Source: Cryptomeria japonica (taxonomy: Eukaryota > Streptophyta > Pinopsida > Cupressales > Cupressaceae). Taken from it: a DNA stretch of 64,000 nt. Below the pieces are notes generated by a model. The model saw only the letters and a list, made by a program, of their open reading frames with translations, was not told where the DNA came from and searched no databases. The translations under genes and the position numbers were made by a program. Location of the stretch: assembly GCF_030272615.1 (NCBI RefSeq), contig NC_081414.1, positions 233,044,733 to 233,108,732 on the forward strand, in the 5' to 3' direction. Positions 51,652 to 62,745 of the stretch are shown here, piece after piece (position 1 is the stretch's first letter; each line of letters starts with the position of its first letter).

Positions 51652-52838
51652 TGTTACTATTTACTAAGTTGTCATTAGTTTTATGTCCAAAGTCATTCTA
51701 TATACTTTAGTCGGTTATTTCTACTGAAATATTCAGTCGGTAAGCACAGAGCAATCGGTTATAGAAGAAATGAGTCACAAAGTTTAGTATACACTAAGTT
51801 GTCTACCGAGTAACGTTCTATGACTACTGAGCAACAAAGATGGTATACCGAGTTGATACACATCGAGTGAAACGTGTTACCAGATTCATTGAACCTAAAC
51901 ACATATGGGAAACATGTTACAAAGATCAAGGAACAAGAAACCGTTAACACATTGGAAATTGCACCTGAAGATTTTGTATGATTTTGAGAACATCTATCCA
52001 ATGAAATAATTTTGTATGGTTATTCATTTGATGAATCATGTTTGTAAGATCGGAGCATGAACAAGATCACCGTCATAAGAGATCTATTTATATAGCATGA
52101 ATTGAGAATCAAATATGTGTGTGAAGCAAGACATATGTGAAAAGAAAAATCATGGGAAAGCACTGAGTGTTATGATTGTTACGATTGACAGAGATACATA
52201 TAGGTCACCGAGAAGGATTTCAGAGAACAGTCAAGGAACAAAGTAAACAAAAAGGTTTACCGAGTTAATTTATGATTTACCAAGGTATGCTATAAGCAAG
52301 GTAATTTCATTTTGAGCACATAGAATTTGCTATAACATTTCAGATGTGAAGTTGCAGATATTTTGTAAGATTTTGATTGTAATATTTTGAGTTGTAAGAG
52401 AAACCTTTAACAGGGTAAAAGACTCTAACAAAGTCTATAAATTTTAAAGTCTTTAACCAGGTACAATATTTTAAAATAAGTGTTGTAAAATCCTTTAGCA
52501 AGGTAGATCTAAAGATCTTGATACTCCTAACAGGGTAAGCTATCAGAAATAGCTAAACATGTAGCTCTAATCAAGCAACCTTTATTATTGCAGTAGTGAA
52601 GTTGTGGATGTCATCCCCACCACAATTTTTCTCTCTAACAAGGAGTTTTTGCTTAACCAAAATATATGTGTTATGGAGTGAATCATGTATGATTCTTATT
52701 TATTTGTTTTAGCATTATGTTATGTTTCAGCAATATTCAGTTTATGCTTAACAATAAAGTTATTGTTGAAGAAAAGATTTGAAGTACTGATTTACCCCTC
52801 CCCTCTTAGTACATTAGCTTTCCATATTGGACCTAACA
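51652..52838 (+). repeat. E4 5' LTR
   Basis: TGTTACTATTTACTAAGTT at the start, GGACCTAACA at the end. It differs from the 3' LTR by one 26-bp stretch (near 51712-51737) and scattered substitutions. It carries repeated taacagggta / ttaaccaggta phrases also seen, inverted, in the E3 LTR. Confidence 0.95.
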
Positions 52839-52840
52839 AT

Positions 52841-52852
52841 TGGTATCAGAGC
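52841..52852 (+). other. E4 primer binding site (initiator Met tRNA)
   Basis: TGGTATCAGAGC two bases after the 5' LTR. Confidence 0.93.
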
Positions 52853-52900
52853 ATGAATCTTGGAAAAGGGTTTAACTGCCTAAAGAGAAAGATCTTATCA

Positions 52901-54202
52901 ATGGAAGGCTACAAACAATCTTGGAGAATTGTGAATCTTCAAAATGACTTAGACCATGCTAATCAAGTGATTGCTGACATGCAGAAACAAATGCAAACAT
53001 CACTGAAAGTTAGAAGAAGATTGTCTGATGATTTGCAGGACTCACAAGAGCTGGTGGAACAAATTGAGACATCATCTGAGAACAGTATATCTGAAGAGAC
53101 TAAAGAAATGATTGGAGCATTGAAAGAAAAGAACAAAGCATTGAGTAATCAACTAAAAGCAATGAAAAGAGAACATGAACATTTCAGCACACAGATGACT
53201 GAAAATCTTGATGCATTGAGGACAGCTGAGGATAAGATAAGAGATATGGAAAGGGAAAAACAATAGCTTGAAGCATCAGTGTATGAAAAGAATGTTGAAA
53301 TCACAAGGTTGATTGGAATTCAACAAAATCTGTCAGATCAATTGGGTTATGCAAATCATGAAGCAAATCTGAAAAATGATGAGAATCAAGCATTGAGACT
53401 TGAAATATCAAGGTTGATCGATGAACTTGAAACAGAGAAGAAATCCAAAGAAACATTGAAGAAGAGTTATGAAGCATCAAAGATGTTGGATGAGCAACTG
53501 AATACAAGAAGACCCAACAAAGATGCAGGACTCAGTTACAAAGGAAAAGACTCTACCGAGAAGGGAATCCACACTACCGAGAGAGGAGAATCATCAAAGC
53601 AAGCTAGAAACAAGAAAAACATCAAAGGAAAGAAGCCTATTTGCAACTACTATGGAAAACAAGGACATACTGCCAACTTGTGCCAAATTAGAAGAGGTAA
53701 GCAACCGAATGTCACTAGGTCTAATGGTTATTGCTAGAATTGCAATAAATATGATCACACATCTAACCAATGTAGGACAAAGTCTGCTAGCAATTATCAG
53801 AAGACAAAATTCAAAGGGTTTTGTAAAACCTGCAATAGATATGGACATAGTACTGAGAAGTGTTGGTTTAAGCAGAAGAACTATATGTGGTCTGCACACC
53901 GAGCAAATACTGGAAGCTACCAAACTCACACAGATCCTAACCGACAGTATACTGCAGTACCATGGGATTATAATACAAGGATATGGTGTGAATGTTGTGG
54001 AAGATATGGACATATAAGTTCCAACTGCTTTATAAGGTTTGGAGTGAACAACCGAAGATCATGGAGAAATCCTGGTATGGCATGTTTTCATTGTCACAAA
54101 GTTGGACACTTGGCTAGAGATTGCAGAGATCAACCTAGAGGAGATATTGAAGAAATAAAAAGAAAATTACAGACCAAGTTAGGTGCATCTATTCCAAATT
54201 AA
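52901..54202 (+). pseudogene. E4 gag-like protein with coiled coil and five CCHC zinc knuckles (two stops)
   Basis: The ATG at 52901 follows the primer site by about 50 nt; an ORF track start further left lies in the LTR and is not credible. Roughly residues 1-210 are Lys/Glu/Gln-rich heptads, a predicted coiled coil. Five CX2CX4HX4C-type knuckles follow: the first has its second Cys changed to Tyr (CNYYGKQGHTANLC), then one interrupted by TAG at 53735, then CKTCNRYGHSTEKC, CECCGRYGHISSNC and CFHCHKVGHLARDC. A second TAG is at 53264; otherwise one frame runs through. Copia gag proteins usually carry one knuckle, so five is unusual. A role in RNA packaging is inferred. Confidence 0.82.
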
Positions 54203-54726
54203 TTGTTAAAGGTATGAAGGGACTGCATTCTCTCAAGGTTAAATCTTAACAGTTCCTATTTTATCATGTACTTAATTCAAAATTTGCATAGCTAAGATGC
54301 ATTAGCAAGTTTGAAATTTTATCAAGTCTTTTGGAGCACTAGTCAAGTCAGTAAATGCAGGAAGTCTAGCTACTCGGTAAAAGCATAAAAAGGAAGGTAA
54401 ATTGGTTTAAAGGAACCGAGTGCATTTAATGTTTTTTGACCTAACTGCATGGAGCCCAATAAGGTAAAATGTGTACTTAAAGCTTTTGCACGGTCATTTT
54501 ACACTTACCAAGTTTTTAGAAAGCAGAGCAAAGTGATTCAAGGTGATTGAATCTCTTGCAAAGCAAAATTCAAGGTATTTCTATCAATCACAATGCATTG
54601 TCAAGCAAGTTAACCAATCATATCAGTTGTGAATATCTATTTTATATTTACTAAATGAAAAGCGTCTGCTGGTTAAAAGTTTTCAAACCCTAAGGCTCTT
54701 TGGTTAGTGATTATCCAAAGTTTGAA
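54203..54726 (+). other. E4 spacer between the two ORFs
   Basis: No coding signal. A separate start for ORF2 would need internal initiation, reinitiation or splicing. No clear splice pair was identified by eye. Confidence 0.5.
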
Positions 54727-57700
54727 ATGGCTCCTAAGATTCAGAAACTCATTGTTGTTGAGAACATTGAGAAGCCCTTGTTGAAATACTCACTCCCTCC
54801 CAAAGTAGCATCTGAACTGGATGATAAAACTGCATTTTCACTCATTCTGGATAGGGTTTTATTAGTTGAGGATGTCAGATTCTTCACTAAGTGTCATGTT
54901 GAGGAAATAGGTCACACAGAGATCAAGGACACGTATGATGAATTGTGTACCGATAGAAAACTGGATAGCAAGTTTGAACATATTAAAATCAAGGGATTGA
55001 CTGAAGCCCTAACCTACCTGCGAGTCTTCAAACCCCAATGGGTTAAATTTGTTTTGAGCAGAGTTCATGATGACTTTATGTGGTTAGAGGAACAACCATT
55101 CAAGATCACCAAGGAAATCATCCACTTGATCACCGGTTACCCTATTTTTGACCATACCTGAGCTCAAAAAATGATTTCATAGAAAGAATTGATCACTTCA
55201 ACTGGAGTTGAATCTGATTGCAGAGATCTGAAATTGAATAATGTCATAGATGCAAAGCTAAAGTTTGCAATTAGAGTCATAGGTTATTGTTTCTTTCAAT
55301 CGGCAAGGGAAAATAGTGTACCTTGTGTTGCTGTTGATTTAGCATATAAAATTGTGAAGAAAGGTATGAAGATTGATCTATGCGAAGTGTTGTTGAAAAA
55401 TCTGTTTGAAAATCTCAACACCATAAGGAAGCCGAAGAAGAACAACTCGAAAAACACACTAAAGTTTGGATCACTTTTGGTATGCATGTTTTTCTATTTT
55501 GAGAAATTCTTTCCATTAGTCGGTAATGTAGTTTGGGAGCTACATCGACCAATCACCCATCAAATCAATGACTTCATCAAATAGCTAGGTGATAACTTCA
55601 ATGAGATTATGGATGATCATTTTAGCAAGTTTCAGGAAAAGATGCATATCAGGCACAAGATACCACCCCAGTTAGTGGAAAATATAAGGACAATATATGT
55701 TTTGAAGTGGACACCGACTACTGCTATGTCAATGCGATAGAACCAAGAACTCAATCTTTGCCACCTATGGGTTATGAGATTGATTTTGACATTACACAGT
55801 AGCAGATAGATGCTTTTCTTGTACTACCAAGGCATGCTACTGAGATCAGATACGATACATATGAAGAAGTTAAAGAAAAAGTCAAAATGAGCATTGTAGT
55901 ACCAAAGGCTACAAGGAAAGCAACAAAAATGATTAAAGCATTAACGGCAAAATTTGGAGAAGGTTCTTCCTCCACTCTTGTCAAGAGCGTTCAAGTCATC
56001 GCTGACAAGGAATCTGAAGCCCAAGAAGCAGCTATTACATTAAGCACCGAGTTGCCAAAAGGGAAAATTTTGAAAAGGAAGAAACAGGATACATCACAAG
56101 TATCACCGACTCCTTCAGTAAAGCACCCAAACACTAGATCATCTACAGTGTCACCGAGTAAGAAGTAGAAAAATGTTGCAGTGCATAAGGTAGCAAAAAC
56201 TTATAAGAAGTCTACTCAGAGACTCATTTTGAATAAAGAGTCAAGTGACACCGAATTTGAAGACAAAAACAAATTTTAGATTGTTAAGAGTAAAAAGGAA
56301 AATGTACATAGTGTTGATAATTTTTGTGCAAACCTGAAACAATATGGTGGATTTGGAGCATTTAGATATGTAAAATATGACTCCAGATCTGATGCAGAAA
56401 AGAGACAAATTGAAGAAGCTGTAATTTGCACACTTCTTAAATTTCGATTAGTCCCATCAGAAGTAACTAATTCTCTTCCAAAAGCATTATACTTACACAT
56501 TGATAACAGATGGAAATATGCTATGGACTCAGAAGAGAAGATGAGAGAAAGAAGTTTGGTACATCTCTTTCCAGACATGTTAGTAGTTGAGATAAGTGAA
56601 CATCTGAAAAACTACCACACAAACTTCCTAGTCAAGCAAAGAGCCTTGAAACTGATGAATGGCCTTTATCTTGATGTAGAGAATGAGACAAAAGAAAAAT
56701 GGCAAGAAATGTTTCAAATCAAGAGTACTGATGAGTAAGGTGAAGTTGAAATAGTGGATATCACCGAGCAAGATCCCGCTGAAACTATACAACCCGATGA
56801 GGATGTCATGGATACCGAGGTACAGGAACAGGAAATGATAGAAGGGAATGCTTATGCCAAACTGGTATCAAGTGAGTTAGTTTTGGAACAAGTCAAGTCC
56901 TATCCTCTGGTAAGTCAACATGTTTCAACTGAGACACCTCAGGATACTAAACAAGGAAAAGAGGGTCACCAGTCTACAGAAGGAGAAGCTACTTCTCAGG
57001 CCACCGGGGAATAGACTTCTCAAGCCCCTTCAAGTACTGACAATGTTACAACTGAGATCCCGAGCAAGGATTCACCGAAGGCTACATCTGAGGCTAAAGA
57101 AATTGATAAAAGTGTTGCCTCTACTGAGAAACCTACTGAGGATGAACAAGCCTCCCAAGCCATTGTATTAGTTCAAACGGTGAAAGCCTCCTCCTCTAAA
57201 GAAAAGAAAATGAAAAATAATAGTTTCAAGTTAGATTTGTCAAAACCAATTGTGTTGCCGAATGTAGACATATCCAAATTAAAAGGGCAAGAACTTATTG
57301 AATTCGGTGAACTATGCAAAGCCAAAGCAGAACAAGAGAAACAAATGTCTATACAAAAGAAAAACAAAGTACTTTGGAAGGTCAAAGCACTATTAATAGA
57401 TATGCTACCTGAAGCTACAGTGAAAAAAGATGTAGCCATCCACATTCAACTGGATGAAATCCTCAATCAGATCGAGACATCTGGAGTAGACGCATCTGAA
57501 TACCTGAGCAAATTGAAGGACAAAGAGCTCACTGCAAAAATGATTGAAGAGGTACAAAAAACCATTGCTATCGGTAAAGTAAAACTTGTCAAATTTATTG
57601 CTGAGTTGTCCCCTCAACTCAAGCATATTCTTTACTTATTTCAGAAACTGTACATTTTCTTTATTCATTAAAGATATCAAGAATAAAAGAGAAGTGATTG

Positions 57701-58083
57701 AGAAAGAGATCACTGATCTCTCCAATAAATTGACCACTGAGCCAAATTCTATTCAGAATTTCTATACCAAGTTACAAACACTCATGGCTTAACAATTGGA
57801 ACTTAGGAATGAAGAGCACAAAATAAGGATGGACATTATGACTCTTCAAACCTTATTCATTCCACACTTATCCTCCATCCAAGAACAGATCAACAAGGCT
57901 ACCTCCTTATCCACTCAGCCAGAGGGAAGCACTTTAGATGGTCTAATTTCACTGTTAGCTGATATTACAGCTCAGAATTCACTCATGGATAGTGTCAAGG
58001 ATGCACTCTCTACCGCTCTCACCAATGCAAGAACAAAGTATAAATCCATTTTTGACCAGTTGCCTCCATCGAATGGTAACTAG
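54727..58083 (+). pseudogene. E4 second ORF, long cargo protein of unknown function (broken)
   Basis: About 1,100 codons from the ATG at 54727. The N-terminal domain includes FVLSRVHDDFMWLE and FKITKEIIHLITGYP. A second block has GMKIDLCEVLLKNL, GSLLVCMFFYF and NAIEPRT. A basic Lys-rich patch with Ser/Thr/Pro follows, then a second globular stretch (about 56290-56740), an acidic Glu/Thr-rich linker, and a C-terminal coiled coil (57180-58083). Both N-terminal blocks match E1 in order. Breaks: TGA 55159, TAGs at 55180, 55582, 55801, 56166, 56277 and 57012, TAAs at 56736 and 57790, and shifts near 55678 and 57640. No polymerase, integrase or protease motif is present. The order resembles env-like or plant-mobile-domain ORFs of plant retroelements, but that is inference. 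Confidence 0.72.
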
Positions 58084-58097
58084 TTTTGATGTTTGTC

Positions 58098-58391
58098 AAA
58101 AAGGGGGAGTATAGTGTATACAAGAGGAGTATACTGAGCAAATCAGCATATTCGAGTATACAGATAATTTGATAGGGGGAGCAGTGAACCGAGCAGTGAA
58201 TACAGAATATTGATCATAGTGCATGCATAATCAGAGTTATGTACAGTATATTGCTAAGGGGAGTATATCCGAGTATACTATTTATTGACAATTGTATATA
58301 CTGCCAGCTTAGTAAGTATATAGATTTTTTGAGTTATCACTTTGAAAGAAGTTTTGTCAAACATTTCAAAACTAATGTCAAAAGGGGAGAT
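58098..58391 (+). other. E4 multiple polypurine tracts
   Basis: AAAAAGGGGGAGT (58098), ATAGGGGGAG (58172), AAGGGGAGTA (58256) and AAAAGGGGAGAT (58380-58391, touching the LTR). This is the Sirevirus-type signature. Gagtata phrases recur between them. Confidence 0.8.
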
Positions 58392-59552
58392 TGTTACTAT
58401 TTACTAAGTTTTCATTAGTTTTATGTCCAAAGTCATTCTATATACTCTAGTCGGTAAGCACAGAGCAGTCAGTTATAGAAGAAAGGAGTCACAGAGTTTA
58501 GTATACAATGAGTTGTCTACTGAGTAATGTTCTCTGACTACTGAGCAACAAAGATGGTATACCAAGTTGATACACACCAAGTGAAACGTGTTACCAGATT
58601 CATTGAACCTATACACATATGAGAAACATGTTACAAAGATCGAGGAACAAGAAACCGTTAACACATTGGAAATTGCACCTTAAGATTTTGTATGATTTTG
58701 AGGACATCTATCCAATAAAATAATTTTGTATGGTTATTCATTTGATGAATCATGTTTGTAAGATCGAAGCATGAACAAGATCACCGTCATAAAAGATATA
58801 TTTATACAACATGAATTGAGAATCAAATATGTGTGTGAAGCAAGACATATGTGAAAAGAAAAATCATGGGAAAGCACTGAGTGTTATGACTGTTATGATT
58901 CACAGAGATACACAGAGGTCACCGAGAAGGATTTCAGAGAACAGTCAAGGAATAGAGTAAACAAAAAGGTTTATCGAGTTAATTTATGATTTACCGAGGT
59001 ATGCTATAAGCAAAGTAATTTCATTTTGAGCACATAGAATCTGCTATAACATTTCAAATGTGAAGTTGCAGATATTTTGTAAGATTTTGATTGTAATATT
59101 TTGAGTTGTAAGAGAAACCTTTAACAGGATAAAAGACTCTAACAAAGTCTATAAATTGTAAAGCCTTTAACCAAGTACAACATTTTAAAATAAGTGTTGT
59201 AAAATCCTTTAGCAAGGTAGATCTAAAGATCTTGATACCCCTAACAGGGTAAGCTATTAGAAATAGCTAAACATGTAGCTCTAACCGAGCAACCTTTATT
59301 ATTGCAGTAGTGAAGTTGTGGGTGCCATCCCCACCACAGTTTTTCTCTCTAACAAGGAGTTTCTGCGTAACCAAAATATATTTGTTATGGAGTGAATCAT
59401 GTATGATTCTTATTTATTTGTTTTAGCATTATATTATGTTTCAGCAATATTCAGTTTATGCTTAATAGTAAAGTTATTGTTGAAGAAAAGAATTGAAGTA
59501 CTGATTCATCCCTCCCCTCTCAGTACATTAGCTTTCCATATTGAACCTAACA
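58392..59552 (+). repeat. E4 3' LTR
   Basis: Partner of 51652-52838. It lacks 26 bp between two agtcggt copies, a deletion by short direct repeats. Ends GAACCTAACA. Confidence 0.95.
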
Positions 59553-59557
59553 AAGAT

Positions 59558-60619
59558 ATGATTTTCTCAAGAGGAATTAATGTGAGAACTCATATACTAT
59601 TGTCCTAAGGATAGAAACCAAAGAATTGGTGAATTAAGATTTCTTTTAATACCTAAAATGAAATTTGAATATCAATCATTCAATGTGGGAAATGGATAAA
59701 TAATTTTATGCCTATTATCCTAAATAAATTATCAACAAGAAAATATAAAAATGAGTAAGGAATAATGGTTGTAAAAATAAAGAAATAAAAAATATATTTA
59801 TCTAATCATAAATCTCATAAAATGTTTGAATGTATAAGTTTGAGGAAAAATGATTTGGTTTAAAAAAATAAACATAAGATTTACAAACTTATTTTTTATG
59901 AGTAACAAACCATTTATAAGGGCTTCATCTTCATCAATTCATTTTTTTCATAGTTAAATTGTAGCCTATAGGAGAACAAAATCTAGTCTACTGTAGGAAA
60001 ATTAAAATAATACCATCTCTTCCACCATTATCACACTTAGTATCATTAATGAATTTAACTTACACATACCTTTCCTTTCATCATCCTCCTTAAATATATA
60101 TAGGGAATGTGAGGGTTCTTCATCTCAAACAATATAGTTGACCATTCAAATAATTAAAAGCTTCATAAGGATTACAAACCCAATTATTAACATCCTATAG
60201 ATCTAACCAATCATCTTAGAGAATAATCCTTTAATTTTCATTAGTAAATATATCTAAAGTTTATCATTATTCTCCATCTATAAATGAATAGCTATACTCA
60301 TTAGTACATATTAGACCATCTTCTATATGGTGTATGGAGATCGCTCACTTTGAACCATAATTATTTCTTATAAGAATTTGACTTTAACCTATGGATATAC
60401 ATATCCTCTAAAATTTCCAATAAATTTCATGAATAAACATAGCCCAAACACCTTATATAGAGATATTAGACATTTTGAAAAGTTGTGGGACATGATCTAA
60501 TGCAGGGTGTCATAGTTTGGGAAGGGTTAACCTCTTCCTAGGGAATTGTTATGTGTAATAATGTAAATATATTTAACATTGGTGGTACATTAATAAAAAA
60601 ATATTTAATGGTTGGAAAG
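59558..60619. other. AT-rich non-coding DNA between E4 and LINE 2
   Basis: Resumes the pre-E4 sequence after the AAGAT duplication. No gene, RNA or element end recognised. Confidence 0.45.
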
Positions 60620-60813
60620 TTTTTTATTAAGGAAAATCATGTTTTAAGGGATCTGAAACCCACTTACAATATGAAAGATGAGCAAGAAAGAAATAGGAGA
60701 AGATAAGACCAAGACAAAACAGCTGCAAAAGACCAGCACAAAAACCAACAGCTAGGACAAAAGGACAGCAAGGCGCCAACAAGAAATTGGCATCCAAAAC
60801 CCAGCATTACATT

Positions 60814-62745
60814 TCAAATGAAAACTTTTATAGACTCCTCAGCATTCTGAACCAAAAGAATCATGGCCTTAGCGGCTTCTCTCAGATCATTGCTCTCCTG
60901 TTTCAGCTGGATGTCTTTCATTTTGGTCTCCATATCAGTGGTAGTCTGCCTGGTCCTTCGCCTGGAGATTTGATGGGGGGGGCTGGAGGTCGATACATCT
61001 TCAATGATTACCAAGTTCTTATCCTAATTTTGCCTCTCTAAGTGATCCACCAAGGCATTCATATTATGTGATGAAACTCTTAAGACCTCAAGGCTATGGT
61101 TCATGAAACTTTTCAATGCCTTCTCGGTTTGAGCAACCTGAGTGATGATGTTATCTTTATTTGCCTCAGCCTTTTCTTTGACAATTCTGATAACATCCTC
61201 CAGATGTTTCAAATTCCCTTTTATCAGGTCTTTTTTCGACCAGTCCTACATTTCAATTTCCTCCTCAGCTTCACTGGTTTCCATCTCCTCACTCTTTTTC
61301 CCTGAATTTGTTTCCTTAATCAAACTGTGTATCTTATTTTCCAGGTCCCTCTGTTTGCTCTGAATGCTAGTTATGTTGTCGATAACCCACTTCTGGAAAT
61401 TGAAGGATTCCAGAGTGCAATTTTGGGCAGTATTCAGAATAGTATTTGCCAACTCCCTACCCTACTCAGTGCCCACAGAATTTGGGTTATCTTCCTCCAT
61501 AGAGTTCGGGGCGACATTCCTGCTATCCGAGCCCATAGGGTTAGAATAAGGGTTTTCAGAATTAACATCTTTTTTCCCTTCTTCCTCTTCTCCAACGTTC
61601 TCTTCCTTCTCACTCTCCATTTTTGTCTCAATATCCTTCCCTTTTTCGTCCTCCAAATCATAATGCACCTCCATTTCCATATTATCTATATCAGCTCTCT
61701 GTTTTTTATGGGTAGGGGCATTAGACTGGTCATCATCAGACTCAGAATCTTTACAACTCTCAAAAACATGAGCATTGGTTACCAAGTCATCATCCTTGGT
61801 AGCCCTAGCTTTCTCCTTTAGGTATTCATAAATGAGCAAGATAAGCCCTTGATGGGCTATGGGGTAAGAACTAGGCTTTTTGGCGTGATCAACCAAACTC
61901 TCATTCAAAGAAGAAGCTAAGTAAAATGGCAAGGAAATCTTAACCCCATGGCAGAAATGATTAAGAATTGCAAAATGATAGTTATAGATTTTGGTAAATC
62001 TACCATCAACAGTAAGAAACTCCATCAAGACCCTTAAAACTTTTTGCCAAAAATATTTTACCTGCTAGGGAAGGTAGTAGGAGATGTTGTCTTTCTTGAC
62101 CAGCCTAGCCTTCTCATCCTCCGATTTTGGGAAGTTTTTAAACGCTTCAGCAGCATACTTTTGATCTCTATAGAATTTTGTGCCCTCCTTCTAAAGACCC
62201 ATGACCTCTGCAACCAGATCCTCATCAATTTTCCATGTCTCCCCAAACAAGGTGACTCTGTTGCTATTCCAGCCCCTAGCAAAGCCATGAGATACTGAAT
62301 TTCTACTTCCATGTAGCTTTTCCATATAGTTGGTGAAACCATATCTATGAAGCCTCCTCCATACTTTCCGTTCACTCTTCCAGTTTTCACAGCCAGAGGG
62401 CTCATTCCTATTTAAATTACCTCCCATATTGAACAACAAGTCAAAGTACCCAAATGTGTATCTCACAATTTGTAGGTTTAACCACAAGTTCTTGTGCAAA
62501 ATTCTGGAATAACAGAATAGAGTCCCTTTCGTGGTTTTAAAAATAATGATAATGGTCGCACAAAACCAACACTTATTATTATAATCCCCATCACACATTT
62601 GATCATGAAACTGATGCCTAAAAGCAATCATTAACTGACAGTTCATTTGCCCCCAAACTCTATCTTTGATATCCGAACCCCAAAAGATAATCATGATTTT
62701 AAATTGACCCATTGATGCGATCAAATAATAATTTCTCTCTAACAT
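60814..62745 (-). pseudogene. LINE 2 downstream ORF: VTGLP-like domain, acidic region and coiled coil
   Basis: One frame of 644 codons from ATG 62745 to TGA 60814, interrupted only by five TAGs (62191, 62065, 61462, 61246, 61024). The first ATG overlaps the RNase H frame by 47 nt; MGGNLNRNEP near 62430 is another possible start. The N-terminal part has TWKIDEDLVAEVMGL and, after a stop, KEGTKFYRDQ. Next come FLTVDGRFTKIYNYHFAIL, GVKISLPFYLASSL and HQGLILLIYEYL. Then an acidic region with a KKQR basic patch and a long C-terminal coiled coil (61450-60814). The order of blocks parallels E1 and E4 ORF2. Homology is weak by eye; function unknown. Either LINE cargo or a separate element fused to the LINE 3' end. 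Confidence 0.62.

Larger units (their letters stand above)
51652..59552 (+). mobile_element. E4: non-autonomous Sirevirus-like LTR retrotransposon
   Basis: The LTRs are 51652-52838 (1,187 bp) and 58392-59552 (1,161 bp). A perfect target duplication AAGAT lies at 51647-51651 and 59553-59557. The primer site is at 52841-52852 and polypurine tracts run up to 58391. The interior holds only a gag-like zinc-knuckle ORF and a very long second ORF. There is no protease, integrase, reverse transcriptase or RNase H. The layout equals that of E1 on the other strand, which shows that this is a replicating family and not a one-off deletion. Confidence 0.93.

Noticed and set aside
52685-52900. Upstream extension of the E4 gag-like ORF into the LTR
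   Set aside because: The extension covers the LTR end and primer site; the first ATG after the primer site (52901) is the credible start and matches E1.
53594-54013. 139-codon minus-strand ORF antisense to the E4 zinc knuckles
   Set aside because: Shadow of the knuckle-coding strand; cysteine-rich codons read backward give an open frame.
60814-62745. Amber readthrough or recoding in the LINE 2 downstream ORF because all stops are TAG
   Set aside because: The same TAG bias appears in E3 and other dead elements at Gln and Trp positions, so CHG deamination is simpler.
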